Positions 33,852 to 43,865 are shown, counted from the stretch's first letter. The stretch: DNA of 64,000 bases from a bacterium BMS3Abin06 (GCA_002897895.1 BDSY01000022.1:1-64000); one strand, 5' to 3'. Notes: generated by a model not told the origin, from the letters alone. Translations and numbers: made by a program.

Positions 33852-36022
33852 TAAAAAGACGGCCCTTTGTACCCGCCGCTACTGTAAGGATCGACAGACA
33901 GGCTTTTTCCTGAAGGATCGGAAAAGACTATCGGCATGTTCGGATATCCCATGCCCGCAGTTCCGATCCCTCTGATTTGAAATCCGAAAAATACCTGGTA
34001 TTCGTCAGGCTTTCTCGTAAATGAAACAATAAGGCCCCAGCATTGACTTGTATAAACCGAGTTTATATCTAATTGCTGCACACCGTTTCCGTTCATGTCG
34101 TACCACAGTTTCCCTGAAAGACTGACAGGGAACGATTTTTCATATATTTTGACAGGACTGTTAATGCCTGCCTCGGCAGTGAACTGGTCAAGCCCGGTTG
34201 AACGCCTGTAATTCTTGGCCAGACCGACAAAACCCTTTTTGCCATTGAACCTGACAGAGGCGATAGTCTCTGTTATTGTTGTGTCATAGACATCGTATGA
34301 AGCGTTAATGCTGAAATTTGTTCTTTCACTTGAGAGATTGCCTTCTGCCAGTAAAGGTGTAAACGGCTCATCACCGTCAAGAAAATCATAACTCTGGGAG
34401 ATTATAAATTTGGCTTCCAATCCGGAAGAGGCAAATCCTGTAAATATATTGCTGAAAGAGTAATTGAGATTGTTTGTTTTGGAGATTGAATCCGTAGAAT
34501 CAAAAACAGGGATATCGTTCTGGTTTACGGCAGGGGTATATGCGTATTCTAAAAAGGGTTCAACAATATGAACAAAGGAAGAATATCTTTTAAAGAATCT
34601 TGTTGTTAATGCTGTGCCGAGGTCATATGAAAACCTGTCTTCATATTTATCGGGTTCATTAAGAAAGTATACGGTTTCCCTCATACCGATTCTCTGTGTA
34701 ATATTCAACAGCCTTCCATAGCTGAAATATAAATTGGGATGGATGTCGAACCTCATGCCTCCCTGTCCCTCTTTTTCCCAGAAATTAACAGCTCTGAAAG
34801 CCATGTTATAAGAAAAAAACCTTTTTGACCGGGTATTAAGAATGAACCCTATTTCCGGCAGACTTTGCGGTATTTCGCTTGAGCTTCCTTCGAGGCTTTG
34901 CCTGCCCCTGGCCAGAAGGTATATCCTTCCATTGTAATATTGCTTTGATATCTGCATGTCTGATTCAAGATATTTTTGCAATCTTTCTTCTGATGCAATC
35001 CCGAACCGGGTAGGATGCCATGATGACAGCCCGAACCTGCCGGAGGAAGTTGAGTCCATGGTCTCATAATAATCGTCTTCATTTACTGCATGCACTTTTA
35101 GATAACCTGAAATATTGTATGGAAATTTTTGATTGTGGTAGGATTTGATTTCAGTAAGACTTCTGGTCGGCTGTTTGTCCCTCACGTGATACATCCATAA
35201 TTCACCGTTGGACTCAGGGGTCAATATATATCTGTAATCCAGACCCTCTCCGAACCCTTTTTGGCCGTAATAATCCAGGTATACAGTGGCGTCCTGATTC
35301 TCCTTTATGGCCCAGAAAAACCCCTGTTTGTAATAATAGCCTCTTGTACTGCTGTAGCCGAAGGACGGGAAAATGAGCCCTGTCTGGCGCTCCCTGAGAA
35401 GAGGCACCCAGAAATACGGCGTATAGAGAACAGGGGTGTTTTTAATGTTAAATACGCCGTGCCATCCCGTTATCTTTTCGTGTTGTGCGACTGATATGTC
35501 CTTGGCCGATATATGCCATGCAGGAGATTCTGTATCGCAGGTCGTAACAGTGGCTTTATCCAGGAAAAAGGTTTTTTCCCCTGTTTTCCTGATTTCCCCG
35601 CTGTGCAGATAAAAATTGTTTTTTTTATAAAAAATATCACTTTCGTATATAGTGCCGACTTTTGTTTTCAGATTTAATTCTATCCTGCCGGCGGTTATAA
35701 GGGCTTCAGAGTCCTGGTATGTGACATTGCCGACAGCCACAGCATCATACGTATTACCGTCTAACCGGACTTCATCCGCAGAGAGCGACGCATCTTTGAA
35801 AGTTATTTTTACAGAGCCCCTTGCTATGTATGTATTGCTTTGAGAAAGATATTCCAGATGGTCCGCGGAAATATTTGCAAAATCCTCTGCCGATGCAGGG
35901 CAGGTAAAGAAAAGGATGAGAAGGAGGGACGCGGTGAAACGGAGACACGGTGTTAAAAAAAGGCGGAGAATGGACGATATGATGTTATGTGCCTTTGCTT
36001 CACTGTTTCTCCTGTTTTTCAT
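33851..36022 (-). CDS. lptD: LptD (OstA) LPS assembly outer-membrane protein
   Basis: LptD inserts lipopolysaccharide into the outer leaflet of the outer membrane. The 723-residue protein has a signal peptide ending near FFTCPASA, an OstA/LptA-like beta-jellyroll (about 50-160, SADHLEYLSQSNTYIARGSVKITF), and a large LptD barrel domain with VPLLRERQTGLIFPSFGYSSTRGYYYKQGFFWAI. It shows that the organism has an LPS-type outer membrane. Its gene ends at the edge of a repeat cluster and begins three bases after folC. Confidence 0.95.
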   Translation of the reverse strand: MKNRRNSEAKAHNIISSILRLFLTPCLRFTASLLLILFFTCPASAEDFANISADHLEYLSQSNTYIARGSVKITFKDASLSADEVRLDGNTYDAVAVGNVTYQDSEALITAGRIELNLKTKVGTIYESDIFYKKNNFYLHSGEIRKTGEKTFFLDKATVTTCDTESPAWHISAKDISVAQHEKITGWHGVFNIKNTPVLYTPYFWVPLLRERQTGLIFPSFGYSSTRGYYYKQGFFWAIKENQDATVYLDYYGQKGFGEGLDYRYILTPESNGELWMYHVRDKQPTRSLTEIKSYHNQKFPYNISGYLKVHAVNEDDYYETMDSTSSGRFGLSSWHPTRFGIASEERLQKYLESDMQISKQYYNGRIYLLARGRQSLEGSSSEIPQSLPEIGFILNTRSKRFFSYNMAFRAVNFWEKEGQGGMRFDIHPNLYFSYGRLLNITQRIGMRETVYFLNEPDKYEDRFSYDLGTALTTRFFKRYSSFVHIVEPFLEYAYTPAVNQNDIPVFDSTDSISKTNNLNYSFSNIFTGFASSGLEAKFIISQSYDFLDGDEPFTPLLAEGNLSSERTNFSINASYDVYDTTITETIASVRFNGKKGFVGLAKNYRRSTGLDQFTAEAGINSPVKIYEKSFPVSLSGKLWYDMNGNGVQQLDINSVYTSQCWGLIVSFTRKPDEYQVFFGFQIRGIGTAGMGYPNMPIVFSDPSGKSLSVDPYSSGGYKGPSF

Positions 36023-36025
36023 TTC

Positions 36026-37372
36026 TCAGATTATTTCCCTTAGCCTTGGTAAAACACTCTCATAGCCCAGTGCTTCCTTAACTTCACCGGCAGTGTAAAA
36101 AGAACCGGCAACAAGTATGATATTCTCTTTCCGGTAAAGTGATTTCGCAAGATCAACGGCCCCGGTAACGGTGTCGGTCTTATGTATTGAGACATGGCCG
36201 GCATTTGCTCCGGGCTCCTTGAATGTTGCCATAATTTCCTTCATCTTTTCAGGCGATGCCGCCCTCTCGTACCCGGTTTTTGTTAATATTACAGTTTCAG
36301 CAACCTGAATAAGAGGATGAAGAATTCCCCGGATATCCTTATCATCCATAATACCGGCAACAAGGATAATTTTTTTGCCGGCAAAGAGTTTTTTTACTGA
36401 AAGCGCAAGAGATTTTGCAGCTTCCGGGTTATGGGCGCTGTCAAGGATTACGGGAGGGTCGTGCGATACCCATTCAAGCCGCCCTTCAAGACTCATGTTC
36501 TGCAAACCTGTTTTTATAGATGTATCTGATATTTGAAACCCTTTTTGCCTTAATATCTCACAGGCCCTGACCGCCGTGCAGATATTGTAGAGCTGATATT
36601 CACCGGTGAGAGGGACTGTCAGGTTTTTATAATTTTTATAACCCGAATAATCCAGAGTTATATGCCTCTCATCCATTCTGACTATGGATCCTCTGAAATC
36701 TTTATTATAGACGTGAATCTCTGCATTACGGCTTTTTGCCATGTCTGTTAATTGTTTAACTGTATCAGGTGCCAGGGAGGAGGTTATTAAGGGAACACCG
36801 GTTTTTATTATCCCTGCCTTTTCATAAGTAATACCGGAGATATTATTGCCGAGAAATTCACAATGGTCACGGCTTATATTTGTGATAACAGTTACATCAG
36901 GATGAATTACATTAGTTGCGTCAAGCCTCCCGCCCATACCGGTTTCAACTACTGCCCAATCAATATTTTTACCTGCAAAATAATAAAATGCCATTGCAGT
37001 GACAAACTCGAAAAAGGTCGGGTTCAAATCTGTATTGCTGATAGAATTGTAAGTTTCAGATGCCAGGTCTATAACTTCAGATTCAGTTATACGCCGGTTA
37101 TCGACCCTTATACGTTCGGTGAAGCTCACAAGGTGAGGTGATGTAAAAAGACCGGTACTGAGCCCGTTTTCAGTGAGAATGGAAGCTATTGCAGTAGCTG
37201 TGGAACCCTTTCCATTCGTCCCTGCAACATGGATGGAATGGAAGGATTTGTGGGGCTCTCCGAGTATGCCCATTAATGTTTTTATATTTGCCAGCCCCAG
37301 CTTTATACCGTGTTTTTGCAGGCTGTACAGGTAATTTACGGTCTCATTATAATTTTTCAGGTTTGAGTGCAT
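36026..37372 (-). CDS. folC: FolC folylpolyglutamate/dihydrofolate synthase
   Basis: FolC adds glutamates to folates and makes dihydrofolate. It belongs to the Mur ligase family: the ATP loop IHVAGTNGKGSTATAIASIL is near residue 45, with SPHLVSFTERIRV and the NPDVT-like VIHPDVTVITNISRDHCEFLG block. I prefer ATG 37372 (448 residues); the track's frame opens 14 codons earlier at a TTG inside accD. Neither start has a clear ribosome site. It follows accD closely. Confidence 0.94.
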   Translation of the reverse strand: MHSNLKNYNETVNYLYSLQKHGIKLGLANIKTLMGILGEPHKSFHSIHVAGTNGKGSTATAIASILTENGLSTGLFTSPHLVSFTERIRVDNRRITESEVIDLASETYNSISNTDLNPTFFEFVTAMAFYYFAGKNIDWAVVETGMGGRLDATNVIHPDVTVITNISRDHCEFLGNNISGITYEKAGIIKTGVPLITSSLAPDTVKQLTDMAKSRNAEIHVYNKDFRGSIVRMDERHITLDYSGYKNYKNLTVPLTGEYQLYNICTAVRACEILRQKGFQISDTSIKTGLQNMSLEGRLEWVSHDPPVILDSAHNPEAAKSLALSVKKLFAGKKIILVAGIMDDKDIRGILHPLIQVAETVILTKTGYERAASPEKMKEIMATFKEPGANAGHVSIHKTDTVTGAVDLAKSLYRKENIILVAGSFYTAGEVKEALGYESVLPRLREII

Positions 37373-37403
37373 TGTGTGGCGATTTTTACGGGGTGGATTA
37401 TTT

Positions 37404-38240
37404 TTATTTTTCAACCAACAAGCTTAATAACTTAATAACAGTCTGCTTCAGTTCTTTTCTGTTAACAATCATATCTATCATTCCATGCTCAAGCAGGAAT
37501 TCTGCGGTCTGGAAATTTTCGGGAAGCTGCTGTTTGATTGTCTGCTCAATGACTCTCGGCCCGGCAAAACCTATCAGGCTCTTTGGCTCGGCAATGATTA
37601 TATCACCCAGCATCGCGAAACTTGCTGAAACTCCTCCAAAGGTCGGATCTGCAAGTATTGAAATAAACGGTAATCCCGTTTCTTTAAAACGGGCTAATGA
37701 CGCAGAGGTTTTTGCCATTTGCATGAGAGATACTATCCCTTCATGCATTCTGGCGCCTCCAGAGGATGCAACCGATATTAACGGCATTGCTTCCTCAGCA
37801 GCTTTTTCAGCAGCTATTACAAATTTTTCGCCTACAACAGAGCCCATGCTTCCGCCCATAAATGCGAAATCAAGGACTACAAGCATTGCCGGATGGTTCC
37901 CTATTAATGCCCGGCCGGCAGTTGCGGCTTCCTTGATATTTGTCTTCTTTTGCGAATCCTTGAGGCGTTCTTTATAAGTTATCTGGTCCTTGAAGTTCAG
38001 GGGGTCTTTTGATGCCAGGTACTGCCCCATTTCAGTAAAGCTACCGTTATCTGCGAGAAGGGATATACGTTGTCCTGCTGAAATCCTGAAGTGGTAGTTA
38101 CACTTGGGACATACCATCAGGTTCCGGTCAACCTCTTTTCGATAGATGATCTCCTTGCAGGAGTTGCACTTTACCCAGAGGCCCTCGGGTACCTTGACTT
38201 TTTTGGAGACTTTGTTTTTTTCTTTCTTGAACCAGGCCAT
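37404..38240 (-). CDS. accD: AccD acetyl-CoA carboxylase carboxyltransferase beta subunit
   Basis: AccD and AccA transfer carboxyl from biotin to acetyl-CoA, the first step of fatty acid synthesis. The 278-residue protein has an N-terminal zinc ribbon (CNSCKEIIYRKEVDRNLMVCPKC) and the crotonase-like domain with SASGGARMHEGIVSLMQMAKT and DPTFGGVSASFAMLGD. No ribosome site is visible: the bases before the ATG are ttttaaaaaa preceded by a heptamer repeat. Confidence 0.96.
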   Translation of the reverse strand: MAWFKKEKNKVSKKVKVPEGLWVKCNSCKEIIYRKEVDRNLMVCPKCNYHFRISAGQRISLLADNGSFTEMGQYLASKDPLNFKDQITYKERLKDSQKKTNIKEAATAGRALIGNHPAMLVVLDFAFMGGSMGSVVGEKFVIAAEKAAEEAMPLISVASSGGARMHEGIVSLMQMAKTSASLARFKETGLPFISILADPTFGGVSASFAMLGDIIIAEPKSLIGFAGPRVIEQTIKQQLPENFQTAEFLLEHGMIDMIVNRKELKQTVIKLLSLLVEK

Positions 38241-38250
38241 TTTTTTAAAA

Positions 38251-38315
38251 TAGTTGTCAGTTATCAGTTGTCAGTTGTCTTACTGCCCCCTGCCCCCTGA
38301 TTCCTGCCCCCTTAT
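38251..38315. repeat. CAGTTGT and CTGCCCC heptamer repeats
   Basis: Four cagttgt/cagttat units are followed by three ctgcccc-type units (tactgccccctgccccctgattcctgccccc), all 7-bp period, filling most of the gap between trpA and accD and reaching to about ten bases before the accD start. Confidence 0.8.
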
Positions 38316-38324
38316 AACTTACTT

Positions 38325-39095
38325 TCATACCGCCTTCCTGACAGCTTTAATAAAATTTTTAATGCTTTTCCCCTGAGAGATTAACTTTACAATAGCGCTT
38401 CCGATAATGACGCCGTCTGCCAGTTTTGCTACCTTTGATGCTTCTTCGGGATTGGAGATACCGAAGCCTGCTGCTACCGGTTTTTTTGTAACGCTCTTTA
38501 TGGAATCCAGTCTGTTTTTCATGGACTTGCCCACAGAGAGTTTAGCGCCTGTTATTCCGGTGATGGAAACGTAATAAATGAAGCCGGTTGATGCCTTTGC
38601 CACTCTGCTGATTCTTTCCCTGGTGCTTGTCGGGGCAAGGAGAAAGATTGTATCAAGCCTGTGCTGCCTTGCCAGACGGATAAAGTCCTCTGCTTCATCG
38701 GGAATTAAATCAGGGATTATCATTCCGTCAACGCCTGCTGAGACAGCTTTTTTTACAAATGCCCCTGTGCCATATTTGAAGACCGGATTATAATACGTCA
38801 TCAGAATCAGGGGAATTTCCGATTGCCGCCGTATTTCTTTCACAAGGGCAAGGACTTTTTTGAGGGTAGTGCCGTGCTGCAAAGCCCTCTCAGACGCCCT
38901 CTGAATGGTCGGCCCGTCAGCAAGAGGGTCACTGAATGGAACTCCAAGCTCAATAATGTCCGCCCCCGCTCTTTCAAGGTCAATAACAAACTTTTTCGTA
39001 GCATCAAGTGACGGGTCCCCGGCCATTATATAAGGTATAAGGGCCTTCCTGCCTTTTTTCTTTAAGTCCCTGAATGTCTGTTCTATTCTGCTCAT
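38325..39095 (-). CDS. trpA: TrpA tryptophan synthase alpha subunit
   Basis: TrpA cleaves indole-glycerol phosphate to indole and passes it to TrpB. The 256-residue TIM-barrel has the catalytic block ADIIELGVPFSDPLADGPTIQRASERAL with its Glu and Asp, and the phosphate-binding loop PVAAGFGISNPEEA. It is 46 bp after trpB. Confidence 0.97.
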   Translation of the reverse strand: MSRIEQTFRDLKKKGRKALIPYIMAGDPSLDATKKFVIDLERAGADIIELGVPFSDPLADGPTIQRASERALQHGTTLKKVLALVKEIRRQSEIPLILMTYYNPVFKYGTGAFVKKAVSAGVDGMIIPDLIPDEAEDFIRLARQHRLDTIFLLAPTSTRERISRVAKASTGFIYYVSITGITGAKLSVGKSMKNRLDSIKSVTKKPVAAGFGISNPEEASKVAKLADGVIIGSAIVKLISQGKSIKNFIKAVRKAV

Positions 39096-39114
39096 AATTA
39101 ATACTTCTTTTTTT

Positions 39115-39141
39115 TAATTCCTAATTCCTAATTCGTAATTC
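39115..39141. repeat. TAATTCC/TAATTCG heptamer repeat
   Basis: Four 7-bp units (taattcc twice, taattcg, taattct) between trpB and trpA; the reverse complement is the aattagg/aattacg unit found at 12.7, 18.9 and 19.85 kb. Confidence 0.85.
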
Positions 39142-40344
39142 TTACAAACGTATCCCCTTAATTCTCGCTACTTCCTGCACGTCTTTATCACCCCTGCCTG
39201 AGAGGTTGACGATAATTATGGATTTTTTGTTCATTGATGATGCTACTTTTACTGCCTCTGTAATTGCATGGGCAGATTCAAGCGCCGGAATTATTCCTTC
39301 GATTTTGCTTAAAAGTTCAAATGCCCTGAGCGCTTCCCTGTCTGTAGCATATGTATATTCTATTTTCCTGAGATCCCTCAGATAACAATGCTCGGGGCCT
39401 ACGGATGCGTAATCGAGTCCTGCGGAAACCGAATGAGTGCCAAGCACATTTCCATCCCTGTCCTGTAATAAATAACTCTTACAGCCCTGGAAAATTCCTA
39501 ATGAACCACCTGCAAACCGGGCTGCATGCTTTCCTGATTTAATTCCATGACCGCCGGCTTCAACCCCGATCATCCTTATATTGTCTTTGAGAAAGGCATG
39601 AAAAAGCCCGATTGAATTGCTGCCGCCCCCCACGCATGCAATGAGGCAGTCAGGTAATCTGTTTTCAGCTTTCATTATTTGCTCTCTTGCCTCAATGCCT
39701 ATTATTGACTGAAAATCCCTGACCATGACAGGGTATGGATGGGGGCCGAAGACTGTGCCTAACACATAATGAGTATTGCGGACATTAGTCGTCCAGTCCC
39801 GCAATGCCTCGTTTATCGCATCTTTTAATGTCTTTGATCCTAATGTAACTTCAGTAACCTTTGCGCCTAATAATTTCATCCTGAAGACGTTCAATGCCTG
39901 TCGTCTTATGTCTTCAGAACCCATATATATCTCGCATTCAAGTCCGGCAAGGGCAGCGCCTGTTGCAGTGGCAACGCCGTGCTGGCCTGCTCCGGTCTCG
40001 GCAATTAATCTTGTCTTGCCCATTCTTCTGGCAAGCAGGGCCTGGGCAATTGCATTATTGATCTTGTGGGCACCGGTGTGACAGAGATCTTCTCTTTTTA
40101 AATATATCTTCGGTCCCCCGAGATATTCGGATAAATTCCCGGCAAAATACAGTGGGGTCGGCCTTCCCACAAAATCTTTTTGAAGAATTTTGAGTTCCTG
40201 AAGAAAGTCTTTATTTTTCCTGTATTTCCTGTATGCTTTTTCAAGCTCAATAAGTGCAGGCATAAGGGTCTCCGGCACAAACCTCCCGCCATATTGGCCG
40301 AAATGTCCCTTGCTGTCCGGAACTTTATCAGATTTCTTATTCAT
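39142..40344 (-). CDS. trpB: TrpB tryptophan synthase beta subunit
   Basis: TrpB joins indole and serine to make tryptophan with pyridoxal phosphate. The 400-residue protein begins with [26 protein letters not shown], has the PLP lysine in [22 protein letters not shown] and the glycine-rich phosphate site [16 protein letters not shown]. Length and motifs fit TrpB1. Confidence 0.98.
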   Translation of the reverse strand: MNKKSDKVPDSKGHFGQYGGRFVPETLMPALIELEKAYRKYRKNKDFLQELKILQKDFVGRPTPLYFAGNLSEYLGGPKIYLKREDLCHTGAHKINNAIAQALLARRMGKTRLIAETGAGQHGVATATGAALAGLECEIYMGSEDIRRQALNVFRMKLLGAKVTEVTLGSKTLKDAINEALRDWTTNVRNTHYVLGTVFGPHPYPVMVRDFQSIIGIEAREQIMKAENRLPDCLIACVGGGSNSIGLFHAFLKDNIRMIGVEAGGHGIKSGKHAARFAGGSLGIFQGCKSYLLQDRDGNVLGTHSVSAGLDYASVGPEHCYLRDLRKIEYTYATDREALRAFELLSKIEGIIPALESAHAITEAVKVASSMNKKSIIIVNLSGRGDKDVQEVARIKGIRL

Positions 40345-40423
40345 TTCTTACGGAATCTCTTTAAATATACAAAATTTGCAACGAAATATTATATCACAGG
40401 AGGAGGGAATAAAAATCAGGCAG

Positions 40424-41590
40424 TTACAACTTTTTTATGATCAGATAAAAGAACTTTTCCAGAACCTTCTGATAAAAGGGGCGTTTCACCCATGCGCCGG
40501 TATCTATCCTGAGTGAGTTCCGTATGTCCCTTTGAAAAAGTTCAACCATCTGCCGGCTGAAATCCCTGTCAAGAATCCCTACGTTGCTTTCTTCATTTCT
40601 GCGTAAAGACTGAAAGTCAAGATTTGCGGAGCCTATTATACTCCAGCATCCGTCAAAGACAGTTGTTTTGGCATGAAGTACGGCCCCCTGGTAGTTATAT
40701 ATTTCAATGCCTGCTTTTAATAACCTTGTATAATAACTTCGTCCGGCATAAAGTACCGGCATGACATCACTTTTTCCAGGGAGCAAAAGCCTTAGAGTGA
40801 CCCCTCTTCTGGCAGCGTGGATGAGTGCCCTTAAAATTCGTTTGCCCGGAATAAAATAGGCGGTTGTCAGAAAAATACTCTCTTTTGCATTTTTTATGCT
40901 GTAAATAAGGAGCTTTCTCATCTTTCTCCTTGCCCTGCCGGAATTTGCGAATATGGGTATAACCGGAACTCCGTGATTTAAGGCTTCGTGTTCGACATCG
41001 CAGTTTATTGACTCACCCTTCCATGTTGCCCAGCTTTTCCGGAATATATTGAGTAAAGTAGAAGCGATTGGCCCTTCGAGATAAATACCCGTATCCCGCC
41101 ATAAGGTCTTTCTTTTTTTGAAATACCCGTGATATTCGTCCGCTATATTGAAACCGCCTGTAAATGCCTTTTTACCGTCAATTACCAGAAGCTTTTTGTG
41201 ATTGCGATATATATAACCCCGCGGGGCCGACCATTTAAATGGATGAGATACCCTGATATTTACGCCTGCTTTTTTCAAATCAGACCAGAAACCGCGGGAA
41301 GTAAGAAAAGAGCCGAAATGGTCATAAAGCAGGTAAACCCTTACCCCCTGTTTTGCTTTTACCTTAAGCAGGTCCGCGAGTTTTTTGCCTGTGTCGTCGT
41401 CCTTAAAGATATAAAATTCAATGCAGATTATTTCCCGGGCAGATGATACGGAGTCGAGAATTTTTTGAAAGGTTTCCCGTCCGCTTTCCAAGAGTTTTAC
41501 CTTATTATTGTCAGTGAAGTGTATACCTAATATATTTTCAATAATAGATTTTTCAAATATGGATGAAGAAAATATTGAAGAATTACGCAT
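40424..41590 (-). CDS. Cardiolipin-synthase-like phospholipase D family protein
   Basis: A 388-residue protein with two PLD active-site motifs: HKKLLVIDGKKAFTGG and HAKTTVFDGCWSIIGSANLDFQS. The layout fits a bacterial cardiolipin synthase (Cls) that condenses phosphatidylglycerol, but there are no strong N-terminal membrane helices, so it is nearer ClsB or a truncated ClsA. It is inserted between trpF and trpB. A repeat element ends nine bases before its ATG, and no ribosome site is left. Confidence 0.85.
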   Translation of the reverse strand: MRNSSIFSSSIFEKSIIENILGIHFTDNNKVKLLESGRETFQKILDSVSSAREIICIEFYIFKDDDTGKKLADLLKVKAKQGVRVYLLYDHFGSFLTSRGFWSDLKKAGVNIRVSHPFKWSAPRGYIYRNHKKLLVIDGKKAFTGGFNIADEYHGYFKKRKTLWRDTGIYLEGPIASTLLNIFRKSWATWKGESINCDVEHEALNHGVPVIPIFANSGRARRKMRKLLIYSIKNAKESIFLTTAYFIPGKRILRALIHAARRGVTLRLLLPGKSDVMPVLYAGRSYYTRLLKAGIEIYNYQGAVLHAKTTVFDGCWSIIGSANLDFQSLRRNEESNVGILDRDFSRQMVELFQRDIRNSLRIDTGAWVKRPFYQKVLEKFFYLIIKKL

Positions 41591-41599
41591 ATATCATTG

Positions 41600-41727
41600 G
41601 TAACGGCTCAGGCACAAAGTAGCAAAGGCACAAAGGCACAAAGTTTAAAAAAATATAAGGAAAGTTTTTATCCTTTTCTTTCACTTTGTCCCTTTGCCAC
41701 TCTGTGCCTTTGTGCCTGTGTAGTTAC
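41600..41727. repeat. GTAAC-bounded GGCACAAA heptamer palindrome, copy 2
   Basis: A 128-bp imperfect palindrome from gtaacggctcaggcacaaag to ctttgtgcctgtgtagttac with heptamer arms and an A/T-rich centre; the design matches copy 1 at 18498. Its right arm codes for the last residues and stop of TrpF, and its left end lies nine bases from the cls-like start codon. Confidence 0.85.
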
Positions 41728-42337
41728 AATTTCTTGCCCTCTCAATGAATAATTTCAGTTTTCCGAGGTTTTTTACACCTTTTTTACTGCCCTCTATTCC
41801 GGTCGACACATCTACCCCATAGGGTTGAACAATTCTTACCGCCTCTTCAATATTATCCGGTGTAAGTCCGCCTGCAAGAATTATCCTGCCGAACTTTTTG
41901 GCTTCAACTGCGATTTCCCAGTTAAAAACCTTTCCGGTGCCGCCGATTGCATCAGGGGAATAAGTATCGAGAAGAAACGCTGAAACTGTTTTATAGAGCT
42001 TTAGAGGTTCAATATCAGCAAGATCCTTTACTCTTATGGCTTTGATGATTTTTTTACCGGCAACGCAATCCCCGGGAGGTTCGGAACCATGAAGCTGAAT
42101 TACATCAAGCCCTGTATACGAGGCTGTTTTCTCAAGATTTGCCATATCTTCATTAACAAAAACCCCTACAGTTGATATAAATGGCGGAAGTGAAGAGATG
42201 ATTGATTTTGCCGCTTCTGGAGTGATTGCCCGCGGGCTCCCCGGATAGAAGACAAATCCGAGTGCGTCAGCCCCGTATTCGATTGCCGTGAGAGCGTCTT
42301 TAATATTGGTTATTCCGCAGATTTTAACTTTGAGCAT
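41681..42337 (-). CDS. trpF: TrpF phosphoribosylanthranilate isomerase
   Basis: TrpF isomerises phosphoribosylanthranilate in tryptophan synthesis. The 218-residue TIM-barrel has the family start KVKICGITNIKDALTAIEYGADALGFVFYPGSPR with the catalytic Cys, DVIQLHGSE and ILAGGLTPDNI, and PYGVDVSTGIEGSKKGVKN. The last 14 residues (NYTGTKAQSGKGTK) are coded by the repeat element at 41600-41727 and are not part of the normal fold. Confidence 0.95.
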   Translation of the reverse strand: MLKVKICGITNIKDALTAIEYGADALGFVFYPGSPRAITPEAAKSIISSLPPFISTVGVFVNEDMANLEKTASYTGLDVIQLHGSEPPGDCVAGKKIIKAIRVKDLADIEPLKLYKTVSAFLLDTYSPDAIGGTGKVFNWEIAVEAKKFGRIILAGGLTPDNIEEAVRIVQPYGVDVSTGIEGSKKGVKNLGKLKLFIERARNCNYTGTKAQSGKGTK

Positions 42338-42608
42338 TGGATGTATTTTAACATATGGTTATGTTAATCTATATATTTGGTATCCTAATATACCAGGACG
42401 GCAAAGATTTTCAGTAACCGTTCACGATTGCCGGTTAACAGTTAGCGGTTTTAACTGCAAACCGTAAGCTGATAACTGTTAACGGTTACTTTATTTTTTT
42501 ATTAAGGGAAGTTAGAGGCATTTGATTTAAGAGGGCTTATGCAGATTTTTTTTACTAAAGAATTATATAATAAGTGATACAACCAAGCTTATAATCTAAT
42601 AACTAAAA
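42338..42608. promoter_or_regulatory. Divergent intergenic region upstream of the EPS locus
   Basis: A 271-bp gap between trpF (minus) and the first EPS gene (plus). It holds the heptamer palindrome at 42414-42489, a T-rich run after it, and a TATAAT-like hexamer at 42566 with no convincing -35. Promoters for both directions should be here, but I cannot place them firmly. Confidence 0.4.
42414..42489. repeat. GTAAC-bounded AACCGTT heptamer palindrome
   Basis: A 76-bp imperfect palindrome from gtaaccgttcacg to aactgttaacggttac. It is followed on the plus strand by tttattttttt, so its transcript would resemble an intrinsic terminator, although nothing on the plus strand lies upstream for it to stop. 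Confidence 0.75.
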
Positions 42609-43754
42609 GTGATATTAAAACATTCTCTTGCAATATTATCCATAGGCTTCTGGACAACTATTTTAATAGTGTTTTTAGCTTCCAGTAGTGTATCTGCTCG
42701 TGCATCTGCCATCAAATACAAAGGGTTAGACATAAAGATTAACACATCAATTGCCGAAATGTATGATGATAATATCACATATGCAAAAGAAGATAAAAAG
42801 GAGGACTTTATTACAACCCTGGGGCTTGGCCTGAATACAAAATACAAAGGCAGAAGACGTTCGCTGGATTTTGGGGGCCGGGTAAATTACCGGTTTAATG
42901 CCAGATACAAAGACATCAGAAATAACTCAGAGAATCTTAATATAAATTTCACAAACGAGTTTTCAGAATATGACACGGTTAAATTGAGATATACGTTTAA
43001 ACATTCCTATGTACCCGGGACTTTTGAGGAAGAACTGGACAGGACAACAGGGAGACGGGAAACCTTTGAAAACAGGTTTAATGCTGACTACACAAGGGAT
43101 ATCAGTGAACATCTCAACATTGGTACAAGATATGCGTACAGGCTGAAGAAATTTTCAGAGAAAAACAGGAGGGACTCGACACTGAACAGGATAGCCTTTG
43201 ATGTAAGATATAAGCCCGGCATAGCAACCATTTTTTTACTGACATATGGTTATGAAAGGAACAATCTGAATAACGAGATAAACCGCTATGCTGCGGGGGT
43301 GAAATATTATATAACCAGGAGGTTTTATTTTGATGGGAGAGCGGGTCTGGACAAAAGCGCTTTGAATAATACAGACAAATCCAGACTAAACATAAATGCT
43401 TCATTAACCGATGAAATAGACGAAAATTCAGTTGCAAATATTTCCTATAAAAAAGGGGAAGCGTTCGACTCCGGGGAAGGAAACATCTCCAGCACGTGGC
43501 AGATCAAAGGGCGTTTCAGCAGGAAGTTACTGGAGAAATTAGACAGTTCAGTGTCGGGCTATTATGGAGAGAGTACGTTTAATACATCAGAGACTACCAA
43601 TGCACTTGTGGGAGTAAACCTTTCACTTTTATACGAGCCGTGGGAAGATACGCGTCTTAATCTGCGTTATGCTTATTCTGATCTGGATTCAACCAATGAA
43701 AGCGTTGGATATACCAGAAATGCCGTAACATTAAGCTTGTCCCGGTCATTTTGA
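42609..43754 (+). CDS. Outer-membrane beta-barrel protein of the EPS locus
   Basis: A 381-residue protein starting at GTG with a signal peptide (about 1-32) followed by alternating beta-strand sequence rich in Tyr, Arg and Asn and a C-terminal aromatic residue (TLSLSRSF), the usual barrel signature. It resembles the barrel proteins found at the head of polysaccharide export loci and may form the outer-membrane secretion pore or an accessory. Its exact family I cannot name. It heads the plus-strand EPS region, 111 bp before the SLBB export gene. Confidence 0.75.
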   Translation: MILKHSLAILSIGFWTTILIVFLASSSVSARASAIKYKGLDIKINTSIAEMYDDNITYAKEDKKEDFITTLGLGLNTKYKGRRRSLDFGGRVNYRFNARYKDIRNNSENLNINFTNEFSEYDTVKLRYTFKHSYVPGTFEEELDRTTGRRETFENRFNADYTRDISEHLNIGTRYAYRLKKFSEKNRRDSTLNRIAFDVRYKPGIATIFLLTYGYERNNLNNEINRYAAGVKYYITRRFYFDGRAGLDKSALNNTDKSRLNINASLTDEIDENSVANISYKKGEAFDSGEGNISSTWQIKGRFSRKLLEKLDSSVSGYYGESTFNTSETTNALVGVNLSLLYEPWEDTRLNLRYAYSDLDSTNESVGYTRNAVTLSLSRSF

Positions 43755-43865
43755 TATGATAAAGGAACAGAGAAAAGTATTTATCAGAGTTCAGAGAGTT
43801 GCTGACCTTGATAATGGAAATTCCGGAAAATTTAGAAATCAAATAAATTCAGGAGGTGTTATATA

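Noticed and set aside
42469-42499. Intrinsic terminator from the palindrome plus T-run
   Set aside because: No plus-strand gene lies upstream to be terminated; the structure is explained by the repeat family.
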